This document shows, in pieces, positions 18,069-27,222 of a stretch of 64,000 nucleotides of DNA. Below the pieces are notes generated by a model that ran no database searches, was not told where the DNA came from, and saw nothing but the letters and a program-made list of their open reading frames with translations. The position numbers and the translations under genes were made by a program. The first letter of the stretch is position 1. The number at the start of each line of letters is the position of its first letter. The stretch lies in assembly GCF_002741035.1 (NCBI RefSeq), contig NZ_CP016808.1, positions 434,001 to 498,000 on the forward strand, written 5' to 3'. The DNA comes from Paenibacillus sp. BIHB 4019. GTDB taxonomy: Bacteria; Bacillota; Bacilli; Paenibacillales; Paenibacillaceae.

Positions 18069-19256
18069 ATGTCTACAGCATCCTTGCAGCGCCGGGAAGC
18101 GATTCCCGAGCTGCAGATTGTTCGTGCAATGGCCATATTAGGCGTATTATCGGTCCACTCGACCTCCTACGCTACGCTGAAAATGGTCAATTCCGGCTAC
18201 TATTTCCTGTATAACTTTTTTAATATATTTATGAAGTTCGGCACGCCGACCTTTATTTTTCTAAGCAGCTTTGTGCTATTTTATAATTATTATACGAGGC
18301 CGCTGGACGCCAAGCTGATTGGCTCCTTTTATAAACGCAGAGCGCTGTATATCATTATTCCTTATTTGGTTTTTTCCATTATTTATTTCACCCTGCTGCA
18401 TTACAACTACTATCCAAACAGGCCGCTTGATCAAACGCTAAGCAGCTTCTGGGACAAGGTGTTGACGGGCAACGCCTATACGCATTTGTATTTTGTATTT
18501 ATCAGCATCCAGTTTTATTTGCTTCTTCCGTTGTTTCTATGGCTGCTGAAGAAGTTCCCGGCTCTAGTCAAATGGGCGATACCCGCTGGCTTTTCCATTC
18601 AATGGGCCTTCGTTCTCATTAATAAATACGCGCTGACGACGCCGATACCGAATAAGGGCAGCTACTCGCTTTCCTACTTCTCCTACTATTTGATGGGGGC
18701 AGCAATCGGTATTTATTTTCCTAAAATTAAGCATTGGATCATTATAAACAAACAAAATGCGAGCAAAACGCGAGTTGCGGCATGGCTTGCATTATGGTGC
18801 CTATGGCTTGCCGCAGGACTATGGCATGTAAGCATATGGTATGATACAAGACTTAAAATTGAGAACTACCACTCGCTGCTGTATGAGTTTTTATGGAATA
18901 TGCATACTTTCTTCTCGGCGCTCGTGCTGCTTCAGCTTGGCTTTCTGCTTTACCGCAAGGCAGCGCCTTGGCTAGTTTCGCTGCTTTCTAAGCTTGGCGC
19001 TTTATCGTTCGGCATTTACTTGGTTCACCCGCTCATCCTGTTCTACTACCGCGAATACCCGCCTGTGACAGGCAATTCCTTGCTGCTGCACAGCTGGTAT
19101 GTGGGCGGCTATGTAGCTGCGCTCGTCGGCTCTTGGATTATCGTTTCATTAGCCGCACGGTTTTTGCCTTTCTCCTGGGTGCTGTTCGGCAATTTGCCCA
19201 AACCAGGGAAACGGCCGCAAACGCCAATCGCGCCGCAGAAAGACTTTACAGCATAA
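18069..19256 (+). CDS. Acyltransferase 3 family membrane protein
   Basis: Integral membrane protein of 395 residues with about ten hydrophobic helices. The N-terminal motif LQIVRAMAILGVLSVHST contains the conserved Arg and His pair of acyltransferase 3 enzymes, which transfer acetyl or other acyl groups to cell-surface sugars. It starts 25 bases after the malic enzyme stop with GAAAGGAAG upstream, so it is probably cotranscribed. The SGNH-type partner domain found in OatA-like fusions is absent. The acceptor is unknown. Confidence 0.87.
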   Translation: MSTASLQRREAIPELQIVRAMAILGVLSVHSTSYATLKMVNSGYYFLYNFFNIFMKFGTPTFIFLSSFVLFYNYYTRPLDAKLIGSFYKRRALYIIIPYLVFSIIYFTLLHYNYYPNRPLDQTLSSFWDKVLTGNAYTHLYFVFISIQFYLLLPLFLWLLKKFPALVKWAIPAGFSIQWAFVLINKYALTTPIPNKGSYSLSYFSYYLMGAAIGIYFPKIKHWIIINKQNASKTRVAAWLALWCLWLAAGLWHVSIWYDTRLKIENYHSLLYEFLWNMHTFFSALVLLQLGFLLYRKAAPWLVSLLSKLGALSFGIYLVHPLILFYYREYPPVTGNSLLLHSWYVGGYVAALVGSWIIVSLAARFLPFSWVLFGNLPKPGKRPQTPIAPQKDFTA

Positions 19257-19278
19257 ACCTCAAGCTTGCTCAATGAGC

Positions 19279-19332
19279 AGCCTCCAGCATCATCGTCGCT
19301 TTGCGATGAATGCTGGAGGCTGTCTTTTTTTA
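19279..19332 (+). terminator. Intrinsic terminator after the acyltransferase gene
   Basis: Arms AGCCTCCAGCAT / ATGCTGGAGGCT followed by GTCTTTTTTT. Confidence 0.92.
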
Positions 19333-19372
19333 TAGCAGATGTTTCAAAATTGGTGGTTGTCCCTTGCCCGGC

Positions 19373-20392
19373 CTACAGCGCGCTGCCTCCATACAGGAAC
19401 CGATATTCCCAATGGGTGCCTGCTATGCTGCTTATCGTTACGCCGCCAGCCTCATTGGAATATGTATGCAAAATTTTGCCGTCTCCTAAATAAATGCCGT
19501 CATGCGTAATCGTTGCTGATGCTTTGTTCGTGCCTGCATAGGCAGAAGCTTTACTTCCCTTATAAGACATAAAAAACATAAGATCGCCACGCTTAAGCTG
19601 TCGCCAGTCCGACACCGCTTTCCCTCGCTGCGCCACATACTCTCCTTGTCCCCTCGAATCAGCCGGCAGCTTAATGCCTACCCCATCCAGAAAAGCTTGC
19701 CTTACAAAATCCGAGCAATCAAATGTGGATGTCGTGCTGCGGCTTGAGCCGTATTCATAAGGCGTACCTAAATATTTAAGCCCCGCCGCAATGACGCTTT
19801 CCACAGAACCGGTCGATGGTGCTGAGGTGCCAGGTGATCCACCTGAACTGCCTGAACCGCCGCCACTGCCGTTGCTGCCTGATGAAACGTTTCCTGTGAC
19901 GCTAATATATTGGGATTGCGAGCTGACAAAGCCAGCTTGTCCAGAAGAATCTTTTATTTCATACCAACTGCCGTTTGGCTGGGATACAATCGCTACCTGC
20001 TCACCTGCCTGCAAAAACCGGATACGGCTAGCCGACAGAGAAGCGCCCGTCCGAAAGGATACCGACTTCTGAATCGTGCCTGTTGCCGAGTTTGGATTCG
20101 CTGCGGATGACATTGAAAAATAGGAAGGCGAAGCATAGCCTGTCCGTCCAGAAGAATCCTGCAGCTTATACCAATACGCATTGGAAGCATCCAGAATCGT
20201 TACCTGTTCTCCTTTTTTAAGCATGCGAATAACGGGAGCTGATGCCGCTGGTGCGCTGCGGAAGTTCACGCCTGCATCTACGGTTGCGCTCTGAGCAGCC
20301 ATCACTGTGGGAATTGAAGCCGAGACAGAACCGAGCAGTAGGGATGCGGTGAAAGCGGCGGTGATCATCCTTTTTTTCATGGTGTGTTTCAA
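19373..20392 (-). CDS. Secreted NlpC/P60 endopeptidase with two SH3b domains
   Basis: Peptidoglycan hydrolase of 339 residues. The start is TTG at 20392, because AGGAGG lies 8 bases upstream of it and 20 bases from the next ATG. A signal peptide (KKRMITAAFTASLLLGS, cleavage near VMAAQS) is followed by two SH3b repeats (about 35-90 and 100-160, each with FRSAPA or FRTGAS and WY), a Gly/Ser-rich linker, and a C-terminal NlpC/P60 domain. The catalytic Cys is in STFDCSDFV and the His in THDGIYLGDG. Such enzymes cut gamma-D-Glu-diamino acid bonds during growth or cell separation. Confidence 0.92.
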   Translation of the reverse strand: MKHTMKKRMITAAFTASLLLGSVSASIPTVMAAQSATVDAGVNFRSAPAASAPVIRMLKKGEQVTILDASNAYWYKLQDSSGRTGYASPSYFSMSSAANPNSATGTIQKSVSFRTGASLSASRIRFLQAGEQVAIVSQPNGSWYEIKDSSGQAGFVSSQSQYISVTGNVSSGSNGSGGGSGSSGGSPGTSAPSTGSVESVIAAGLKYLGTPYEYGSSRSTTSTFDCSDFVRQAFLDGVGIKLPADSRGQGEYVAQRGKAVSDWRQLKRGDLMFFMSYKGSKASAYAGTNKASATITHDGIYLGDGKILHTYSNEAGGVTISSIAGTHWEYRFLYGGSAL

Positions 20393-20490
20393 GCTGTACG
20401 CCTCCTTGGTTGTTTGAAAATAAATAAATGGTGCTTCAACCATTGTAGGGTCGCCTTCTTGTTGCCAGCATCAACCTTTTTTCCTATTTG

Positions 20491-20515
20491 CCAATTTACC
20501 AAATTGGTAAATTGG
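20491..20515. promoter_or_regulatory. Perfect inverted repeat upstream of the NlpC/P60 gene
   Basis: CCAATTTACC and GGTAAATTGG around AAATT, about 100 bases before the TTG start. It is an AT-rich palindrome of operator size with no T-tract. Confidence 0.55.
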
Positions 20516-20534
20516 AAGCATTAAAAATTCGCAT

Positions 20535-20575
20535 TAAAAAACGAAGAGGCCTTCGCATTTGCGAATGGCCCCTTC
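20535..20575 (-). terminator. Terminator of the CDF transporter gene
   Basis: On the minus strand GAAGGGGCCATTCGC pairs imperfectly with GCGAAGGCCTCTTC and is followed by GTTTTTTAA. Confidence 0.7.
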
Positions 20576-20733
20576 ATATAAAGCGCTGTAGCTACTGCTG
20601 TTACTCGCTTTATTGCTTGTTTAGCCCAGTTCAGAAAACGAGACTATAGTCGCGATAATCATTTGAGACTAAAGTATTAGTTAAATTGGTTTATTTTACC
20701 TTGGGAACAATTACATCCCTTTTATTCGACATC

Positions 20734-21633
20734 TCACTCGACATTTGGCTCGCGTTGGGCAGGCTCCAGCTCATGAGGCTCCACATGGACATGCACGCTC
20801 ATAATATTATGCTTGCGCTCCATTCGATGCTCAATATCATCACATATGATATGGCTTTCGATCAGCGTGAGCTCTGGATCCACCTGTACAATGACGTCAA
20901 CCAGCACGTTGCTGCCATGAACGCGGGCTTTAATATCCTTAATGGATTTAACCCCTTTCGTACGTTCAATCGTCGCTCTAAGCGTCGTCAGCTCCTTCTC
21001 GTCGAAGCCGTCCGTCAGTGCATGGGTCGAGCTGTAGAAAATTTCCCAAGCCGTCTTGCAAATGATAAGACCGACCACAATTGCCGCTACTGGATCAAGC
21101 CAAGGCAGGCCGAACTGCGCGCCGATAATGCCAATCGCTGCTCCTGTACTGACGAGCGCATCGGATAAATTATCTTTTGCCGCCGCCATCAGCGCCTGAT
21201 TGTTAATCCGCTTCGCCAGTCTCCGATTGTAATAATAAACGCTCAGCATGACGACTGCAGAAAATAGGGCAATCCACGCCGAATTAAGGGAAGGCGCAGC
21301 TTCTTTGCCGGACCAAAGCGAACCGACCGCTGTAATCAGTACTTGAATGCCGACCGTTGCCATAATAAAGGACGCAATCAGCGCGGCAATCGTCTCTGCC
21401 CGAAAATGTCCATACGGATGATCTTTATCCGGCGGCTTCTGTGAAATTCGCAAACCGATAAGAACCGCAAGCGATGCCACGATATCCGTTAAATTGTTAA
21501 AGCCATCCGCAACGAGCGCTCCAGAAGCAAAATAATAGCCGCCTCCAAGCTTTAGTGCGGTAAGCGTCAAATAGGTGGCAATGCTAAGCCAAGCACCCTT
21601 CTCGCCCTGCTTGATTTTTTCATACTGATCCAA
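20734..21633 (-). CDS. Cation diffusion facilitator (CDF) metal exporter
   Basis: Protein of 299 residues with six transmembrane helices and a C-terminal cytoplasmic domain. The two intramembrane metal motifs are visible: DGFNNLTD (helix II, NxxxD form) and DNLSDAL (helix V, DxxxD form). The helix II Asn rather than His favours Mn(II), or other non-zinc substrates, over Zn(II) by family rules. The C-terminal tail has HVHVEPHE. The start is TTG behind TAAGGA. It is monocistronic with its own terminator. No metal-regulator gene is adjacent. Confidence 0.9.
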   Translation of the reverse strand: MDQYEKIKQGEKGAWLSIATYLTLTALKLGGGYYFASGALVADGFNNLTDIVASLAVLIGLRISQKPPDKDHPYGHFRAETIAALIASFIMATVGIQVLITAVGSLWSGKEAAPSLNSAWIALFSAVVMLSVYYYNRRLAKRINNQALMAAAKDNLSDALVSTGAAIGIIGAQFGLPWLDPVAAIVVGLIICKTAWEIFYSSTHALTDGFDEKELTTLRATIERTKGVKSIKDIKARVHGSNVLVDVIVQVDPELTLIESHIICDDIEHRMERKHNIMSVHVHVEPHELEPAQREPNVE

Positions 21634-21805
21634 AGCGTCCTTACCTCATTTCCTAATGATCTCCAAGTAAAGGTATCATACCCGACTAAACCAGAGTGGG
21701 TCTAGAGAAACAGTGTTGACCTTATGCGTACTTTTATGCAGCAGGGCAACACTTTACCTGGAAAATCGCATAACGGCAAGGGCTGAGGCGGATCGCTTTA
21801 AAACG

Positions 21806-22132
21806 CTATTTCAGAAAAAAAATTTCGCGAAGCGGTTTTATCGGCTCGGCTTGCTCCAAATGAAATGATCCTTGAACCATTTTGGACGTAAGGGCATTCC
21901 AGCGGTTGCAGGCATCGCTTTCGGCAATATAGGCGAAGGCCGCTGCCACATCATCGCACTCAAAGCAATAGAAAAACTGCGTGCCATTTTGAAAAATAGA
22001 ATAGTTGGAGATGCCGGCACTGCGATGCTCATCCATGATTTCCGGCCACGGATCAAGATGCATCCTGACATATTCCTCCAAGCATTCCTCCTTCACCTGC
22101 CAGCTCCAGGCATATTTATTGCTGAGTGCCAT
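21806..22132 (-). CDS. rhaM: L-rhamnose mutarotase
   Basis: Interconverts alpha and beta anomers of L-rhamnose. Length 108 is normal. The motif WSWQVKEECLEEYVRMH with the following WPEIMDEHRSAGISNYSIF, and the Trp in CNRWNAL, are conserved in RhaM/RhaU. AAAGGAGG lies before the ATG. It is the last gene of the transport operon, 30 bases after the binding-protein gene, and is the strongest clue that the transporter carries rhamnose. No rhamnose isomerase, kinase or aldolase gene is in the window. Confidence 0.88.
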   Translation of the reverse strand: MALSNKYAWSWQVKEECLEEYVRMHLDPWPEIMDEHRSAGISNYSIFQNGTQFFYCFECDDVAAAFAYIAESDACNRWNALTSKMVQGSFHLEQAEPIKPLREIFFLK

Positions 22133-22162
22133 GCTGCTTCCTCCTTTTTAACCCGCCCTTAT

Positions 22163-23215
22163 TTAGTAGACTTCCTTCCACTCTGCAATGTTCGCCGCGT
22201 CAAATTTGAATGGATCGCCGAGCATAATTTGCGTGCCGCCGACGTCAACGATCACTTCTTTATCACCGAGGCGTCCTGCTGTAAATTTGTCGCCTACCTC
22301 GCCTTTAATGGTGCCATTCACCAGTGCGTCAGCCGCATAGCCAGACAAGTAGCCCACATCAAGCGGATTCCACAAGTACATCCATTCACTTACGCCGCTT
22401 TCAATGTATTCCGCCATTTCGCTTGGCAGGCCCAGGCCCGTCAAATGAACTTTGCCCGTCAGCCCTTTGTCGGTAAGCACTTTGCCTGCCGCTGCAATCC
22501 CTACTGTCGTTGGCGCAATGATTCCTTTTAGGTCTGGATACGATTTGAGCAGCGCCTCTGTTTCCGATACGCTTTTGTCCCGCAGATCGTCGCCATATGC
22601 GACCTTCACTAGCTCGATGTCTTTATATTTCGGATCCTCCAGCTCTTTCTTCATCCATTCGATCCATGTGTTCTGGTTCGTCGCCTGCGAAGTTGCACTG
22701 AGAACTGCAATTTGCCCTTTACCGCCGATCATATCGGAAATGGCCTGTATCTGCACACGCCCAATACGCTCAGGGTCTGCTTGGTTAATGTGCACCATCC
22801 GGCTTTCCCCATTAACTGCGGAATCAAGCGACAGCACCTTGATGCCTTGATCCATCGCTTTTTTCAGTGCAGGCTGCAAGGCGTCGGGATCATTGCCGAC
22901 GATGGCGATAGACGCAACCTTTTGCGAGATGAGCTCCTCGATCATTTGAATTTGCGCTTCTGCAGTCGGCTGATCCGGCGCCTTCAAAATCGCCTCATGC
23001 CCCAGCTCTTCAATCGCCTGCTTAAAGCCTTCCATTTCTTTCTCGCCATAAGGGTTGCCCGTATTTTTAAAGATGATGGCAAATTTCTTCTTGCCGCCGC
23101 TCGCACCGGTATCGCCGCTGGACTCCCCTGCTGGCTTGTTCGTTGAAGTGCTGCATGCAGCTAAAACCGTTAACATCATGATTACTGTCAAAAATGTCGC
23201 TAAAACCTTTTTCAT
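22163..23215 (-). CDS. rhaS: Sugar ABC transporter substrate-binding lipoprotein (rhamnose type)
   Basis: Periplasmic-binding-protein-like lipoprotein of 350 residues. A lipoprotein signal peptide ends in LAAC (Cys21), then a linker and a type I binding fold (FAIIFKNTGNPYGEKEMEGF, VASIAIVGNDPDALQP, ISLDSAVN-like stretch LSLDSAVNGE). GGGAGG lies 9 bases before the ATG at 23215; a longer reading frame upstream is not used. The family includes RhaS and the AI-2 receptor LsrB. The adjacent rhaM gene favours rhamnose. It follows the permease genes in one operon. Confidence 0.85.
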   Translation of the reverse strand: MKKVLATFLTVIMMLTVLAACSTSTNKPAGESSGDTGASGGKKKFAIIFKNTGNPYGEKEMEGFKQAIEELGHEAILKAPDQPTAEAQIQMIEELISQKVASIAIVGNDPDALQPALKKAMDQGIKVLSLDSAVNGESRMVHINQADPERIGRVQIQAISDMIGGKGQIAVLSATSQATNQNTWIEWMKKELEDPKYKDIELVKVAYGDDLRDKSVSETEALLKSYPDLKGIIAPTTVGIAAAGKVLTDKGLTGKVHLTGLGLPSEMAEYIESGVSEWMYLWNPLDVGYLSGYAADALVNGTIKGEVGDKFTAGRLGDKEVIVDVGGTQIMLGDPFKFDAANIAEWKEVY

Positions 23216-23357
23216 CTGTATTGCCTCCCTTTTATCATTTGTATATAAAAAGCTGCGTCTTTCCCGGATGAGCCGGGCAGGCTGCCGCAAACGAAACGCT
23301 TTTCTCTCTCTGCTGCCCGCTCCAGTTAAAGATGCAGCCGTTTACCGTGGGTTGCGC

Positions 23358-24350
23358 TTAGCGGCTCTGCTTCTTTGCAGGAGAAGACAGCTTAAGCTTC
23401 GGCAGCATAACCGCTACGATGAGCAGCAGACCGAGAATAATGAGCAGCATTTGCGCAGGCACATTGACGAGCCCAAGGCCGTAGCGCAGGAAGCCGATCA
23501 GGAACACGGCCAAAATCGCGCCAATCATCCGCCCTTTGCCGCCCGCTGTGCTGATGCCGCCAAGAACAACCATCGCAATAACATCCAGCTCATAGCCTGT
23601 CGCTACATTCGGTCTCGTGCTGCCCATGCGCGAGGTGAGGAACAGCGCCGTAACTGCCGCCATCAGGCCCGCCAAGGTGAAGACGATAATTTTCATCCGA
23701 TCGACGCGAATACCCGAGAAGCGGCTTGCTGTCAAATTGTTGCCCATCGCATAGATGCGCCGCCCGAAGGTCGTACGATGCAGCAGCACGATGAACGCCG
23801 CCGCGCATATGGCGAACACAATGAGGATAAAAGGAATCGGGCCAACGTAGCCCCAGCCAAGAAAGCTGAACCACTCTGGAAACTTGCCTGCCGCTTGATC
23901 CTCCAGCAAAATATAAGCGATGCCCCGATAAATAATCATCGTTGCCAGCGTCACGATAACCGAGGAAAGCTCCTTGAACTTGACGATTAACAGCCCGTTA
24001 ATGAACCCGCATACGACGCCGACGCCGAGGCAAATCAGCATTGCCAGCGGCATGGGAACTCCCGAGTTATATAAGTCCGCCATGATGACGGAGGATAACG
24101 CGACAATCGACGCTACAGAAATATCAATGTCCCCAAGAATGATGATGAGCACCATCGGCAGAACGATAAACGCTTTATCAAGAAACGTCATCGTCGCATC
24201 CCGCAGGCTGTCAAAGCTCCAATAATACTCGGACAAATTTATATTCATAATGTTTACGGCAATAAATATCAGCACCAGCATCCATTCCCATTGCATAAAA
24301 AAGCGCTTCCATGAAAAGGCCCGGCTGCCCGAAATGACTCGTGTTTCCAT
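23358..24350 (-). CDS. Sugar ABC transporter permease (rhamnose type), second permease
   Basis: Permease of 330 residues of the BPD_transp_2 (RbsC/AraH) type with about ten helices. The conserved loop GILVN-type coupling segment appears as RIYAMGNNLTASRFSGIRVDR (read in two parts), and the segment VVLGGISTAGGKGR is characteristic. It begins 2 bases after the first permease gene stop and has GAGGAGG upstream. A heterodimer with the preceding permease is expected, as for RhaP and RhaQ in Rhizobium. Confidence 0.87.
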   Translation of the reverse strand: METRVISGSRAFSWKRFFMQWEWMLVLIFIAVNIMNINLSEYYWSFDSLRDATMTFLDKAFIVLPMVLIIILGDIDISVASIVALSSVIMADLYNSGVPMPLAMLICLGVGVVCGFINGLLIVKFKELSSVIVTLATMIIYRGIAYILLEDQAAGKFPEWFSFLGWGYVGPIPFILIVFAICAAAFIVLLHRTTFGRRIYAMGNNLTASRFSGIRVDRMKIIVFTLAGLMAAVTALFLTSRMGSTRPNVATGYELDVIAMVVLGGISTAGGKGRMIGAILAVFLIGFLRYGLGLVNVPAQMLLIILGLLLIVAVMLPKLKLSSPAKKQSR

Positions 24351-24352
24351 CG

Positions 24353-25390
24353 TTAAATGTTCCTCCTCATGAGGTTATTGCGGTCAACGCCCCGTTTAAC
24401 GAGCGCATTCGTAATAACGGCGATCAATATAATCGAGCCTTGAATGCCCGTCTGCCAAAAAGGCGATACATTAATAAGCGGCAGCGCATTATTAAGAATG
24501 CCAAGCAAGATCGAGCCTAGAATAACGCCGGACACTTTTCCCGATCCGCCCGCAATGCTAACCCCGCCAAGTACACAGGCCGCAATTACGCTTAGCTCAT
24601 ATCCCATAGCTGTGTCGCCTTGTGCAGAAGCGAACTTGGATACCCATAGCACACCGGCTAGACCAGATAAACCGCCCATAATCGAATAAACGAGCCATAA
24701 AATACGATCATTGCGAATGCCGCTGATTTTCGCCGATTCCGGATTGCTGCCCACCGCGTAAATCTGCCTGCCGGTACGGGTGTGATTGATGAAATAATAA
24801 AATACGATGTAAATGACGACCGCTATGACGATCAGCGTATTGATGCCGAAAATCGAGCCTGTGGCAATCGCTTTGAAGCTGACCGGCATTTGATGGGCGC
24901 TTACCCATTTGCCGCCGCTGGCCATAAAGGTCAGCCCGCGGAACACGTTCATCATGCCGAGTGTGGCGATAATCGGAAGAATGCCCATTTTTGCAATGAG
25001 AAACCCGAGTACGACGCCGCACACTAGCCCGACAGCCGTTCCAAGCACAATCGCAAGCAGCGGATTGACCTCCGGGAATGCATTTACCGTCAGGGCAGCA
25101 ATCATGCCCGACAGCGCAAGCGTCGCTCCAATTGACAGGTCAATGCCTCTCGTAATGATGACGAGCATCATGCCCGCCGCCAAAATGCTCAAAATCGCCG
25201 TATTCGTAATCATGTCGTTCATATTTTCCAGCGTTAAAAAGCTTGGATTGCGCAGCTGCACGATAAGTGACAGCACAATAATAAACCCCAGCAATCCCAG
25301 CTCGCGAAACTTCGCGACCACAGCGCTCAGCGACTGCTTCTCTGCTGGCTTGTTTACTAGCCCCTTGGCAGCCATTTTTGTCTCGGCCAT
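24353..25390 (-). CDS. Sugar ABC transporter permease (rhamnose type), first permease
   Basis: Permease of about 345 residues, same family as its downstream neighbour. A cytoplasmic N-terminal tail precedes the helices. QIYAVGSNPESAKISGIR is the coupling loop to the ATPase, and CVLGGVSIAGGSG matches the conserved motif of RbsC-like permeases. The start at 25390 is preferred for its ribosome site AAAGGGTGG; two earlier in-frame starts add up to 15 residues. It lies 107 bases after the ATPase gene. Confidence 0.85.
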   Translation of the reverse strand: MAETKMAAKGLVNKPAEKQSLSAVVAKFRELGLLGFIIVLSLIVQLRNPSFLTLENMNDMITNTAILSILAAGMMLVIITRGIDLSIGATLALSGMIAALTVNAFPEVNPLLAIVLGTAVGLVCGVVLGFLIAKMGILPIIATLGMMNVFRGLTFMASGGKWVSAHQMPVSFKAIATGSIFGINTLIVIAVVIYIVFYYFINHTRTGRQIYAVGSNPESAKISGIRNDRILWLVYSIMGGLSGLAGVLWVSKFASAQGDTAMGYELSVIAACVLGGVSIAGGSGKVSGVILGSILLGILNNALPLINVSPFWQTGIQGSIILIAVITNALVKRGVDRNNLMRRNI

Positions 25391-25497
25391 TGCCGTCCCA
25401 CCCTTTTCGTTCATAATGGAATATTCCCCGTTCAAAAATAACGCTTGCGAATCGTCCCGTCTCAGCAGCGGACTGTTCTTGCTTTAGCTCGCCACCG

Positions 25498-27012
25498 CTA
25501 CGCCAGCACAACACCCGGGCTGCGACTTTCCATCGCCGCCTGCAAAATATTTTCCTGCGTCACCTCATCCTTGCCGAGCATCGCCGTCATTCGGCCTTCG
25601 CGCATAACGGCGACCCGGTCGCACATCCCGATAATTTCGGGCATTTCCGAGGAAATCATAATGATGCCGTAGCCTTGCCCCGCCAAGGTGCTAATAATTT
25701 CATAAATGGCTGATTTCGCCCCAACATCTACGCCTTTTGTCGGCTCGTCGAGAATGAGAATATCAAGATCAGCCGTCAGCAGCTTGGCAAATACAACCTT
25801 CTGCTGGTTGCCGCCAGATAGCGAGCTGACCAGATTGTAAATGCTTGGCGCCTTGACGTTCATTTTTTGCGCCAGCCTGACCGCTTCCGCCTCTTCCTTT
25901 CCCGTATCAAGCGAGCCCTTGCTGACGAAGCGCTCCAATGCGGTTAGCGTAATATTGCGCGAAATTTCCCAGTCCAGCACCAGCCCCTGCTTTTGCCGAT
26001 CCTCCGGCAAGTAGCCAATGCCAAGCTTCATCGCCTGCTGCGGATTGTCTATTCGCACCGGCTCGCCCTTCACGAACACATTCCCTTTGTCATACGCTTC
26101 AATGCCGAACAGGCTTTGAAATACCTCTGTGCGTCCTGCGCCTACAAGTCCGGTAAAGCCTAATATTTCTCCGCGCCGCAGCGAAAAAGAAATATCCGCA
26201 AAATAGCCTGTTCTGCCCAGCCCCTCTGCACGGAGCACTTCCTCCCCCAGCTTTGCCGCCGTCTTCGGAAACAGCTGGGTAATTTCCCGGCCTACCATCG
26301 CCACGATTAAATCTTTATTGTCAATTTCATCGACCTGCCAGCTGCCGATATATTTGCCATCGCGGAACACGGTCACCTTGCTCGCCAGGCGATACATATC
26401 CTCGAAGCGATGGGAGATGAAAATAATCGAAGCTCCCCGATCGCGAAGCCGCTCCGTAATTCGGTACAGCTCCTCGCTCTCCCGCTTCGTGAGCGCCGCT
26501 GTCGGCTCATCCATAATGATGATTTTCGCATCGGCGGATAGCGCTTTCGCAATTTCGACGATTTGCTGCTCCGCTACGCTGAGCGAGCCCATCAGTGTAC
26601 GCGGGCTAAATTTTGCGCCAAGGTCATCCAGCAGCTTTTGCGCTTCCTTGTGCATCTCGCTCCAGCGGATGCGACGCGTGCCTTTTTGCACCTTTTCATG
26701 CCCCATAAAAATATTTTCCGTCACGCTAAGATCCGGATAACAGGTGACATGCTGGTAAATCGCAGCGATGCCGAGGCGCTTCGCGTCATTCGGATTTTGA
26801 AACTTCACCTTCTGCCCATTCACGTACATCTCGCCTTCATCGGGCGCGTGCACGCCGGTAATGATTTTAATGAAGGTGGATTTGCCTGCTCCATTTTCAC
26901 CCATTAGCGCATGAATTTCGCCGGGTCCCAACTGAAACAAAACATCGCTCAGCGCTTTAACGCCGGGGAAGATTTTTGTAATCGCTTTCAATTCTAAAAC
27001 ATATGGCTCCAT
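25498..27012 (-). CDS. rhaT: Sugar ABC transporter ATPase, duplicated nucleotide domains (rhamnose type)
   Basis: ATPase of 504 residues with two fused nucleotide-binding domains, normal for ribose-type importers. First half: GENGAGKSTF, LSVAEQQ, IIIMDEPTAAL and an SHR switch. Second half: degenerate Walker A GLVGAGRTE, PEDRQKQGLVL, LSGGNQQKV and LILDEPTKGVD. The start ATG at 27012 has AGGAG 8 bases upstream. First gene of the minus-strand operon ATPase, permease, permease, binding protein, mutarotase. The promoter region carries direct repeats of TTTTGTGA shared with the deoR upstream region. Confidence 0.9.
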   Translation of the reverse strand: MEPYVLELKAITKIFPGVKALSDVLFQLGPGEIHALMGENGAGKSTFIKIITGVHAPDEGEMYVNGQKVKFQNPNDAKRLGIAAIYQHVTCYPDLSVTENIFMGHEKVQKGTRRIRWSEMHKEAQKLLDDLGAKFSPRTLMGSLSVAEQQIVEIAKALSADAKIIIMDEPTAALTKRESEELYRITERLRDRGASIIFISHRFEDMYRLASKVTVFRDGKYIGSWQVDEIDNKDLIVAMVGREITQLFPKTAAKLGEEVLRAEGLGRTGYFADISFSLRRGEILGFTGLVGAGRTEVFQSLFGIEAYDKGNVFVKGEPVRIDNPQQAMKLGIGYLPEDRQKQGLVLDWEISRNITLTALERFVSKGSLDTGKEEAEAVRLAQKMNVKAPSIYNLVSSLSGGNQQKVVFAKLLTADLDILILDEPTKGVDVGAKSAIYEIISTLAGQGYGIIMISSEMPEIIGMCDRVAVMREGRMTAMLGKDEVTQENILQAAMESRSPGVVLA

Positions 27013-27061
27013 CGGCTTGCTCCTATTCATCAGCTTATTTAAAGCAAACATGAAATAGCTT

Positions 27062-27103
27062 TTTTGTGACGCTTTAGATGTTTATTTACTTTCTTTTGTG
27101 ATT
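27062..27103. promoter_or_regulatory. Candidate DeoR-regulator sites before rhaT
   Basis: TTTTGTGA occurs twice, at 27062-27069 and 27094-27101, 32 bases apart (three helical turns). The longer form TTTGTGATT (27095-27103) recurs at 32279-32287 before the deoR-type gene. Shared elements before a repressor gene and its likely target suggest the operator. Confidence 0.5.
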
Positions 27104-27154
27104 ATTCATGTTCGTTGATTTATCATTTCGACATGTTGCGCGCAATTCCTTTTT

Positions 27155-27169
27155 TTGAAATCGGTTTTT
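27155..27169. promoter_or_regulatory. cre-like site in the rhaT upstream region
   Basis: TTGAAATCGGTTTTT matches the CcpA-binding consensus WTGNAANCGNWNNCW at 14 of 15 positions; only the conserved C near the 3' end is T. It lies between rhaT and the divergent membrane-protein gene. Confidence 0.4.
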
Positions 27170-27222
27170 TTCGGAAATTTTTTCGCGTCTGCTAGACCTG
27201 AATTGGGTAAATATGAGAGGAT

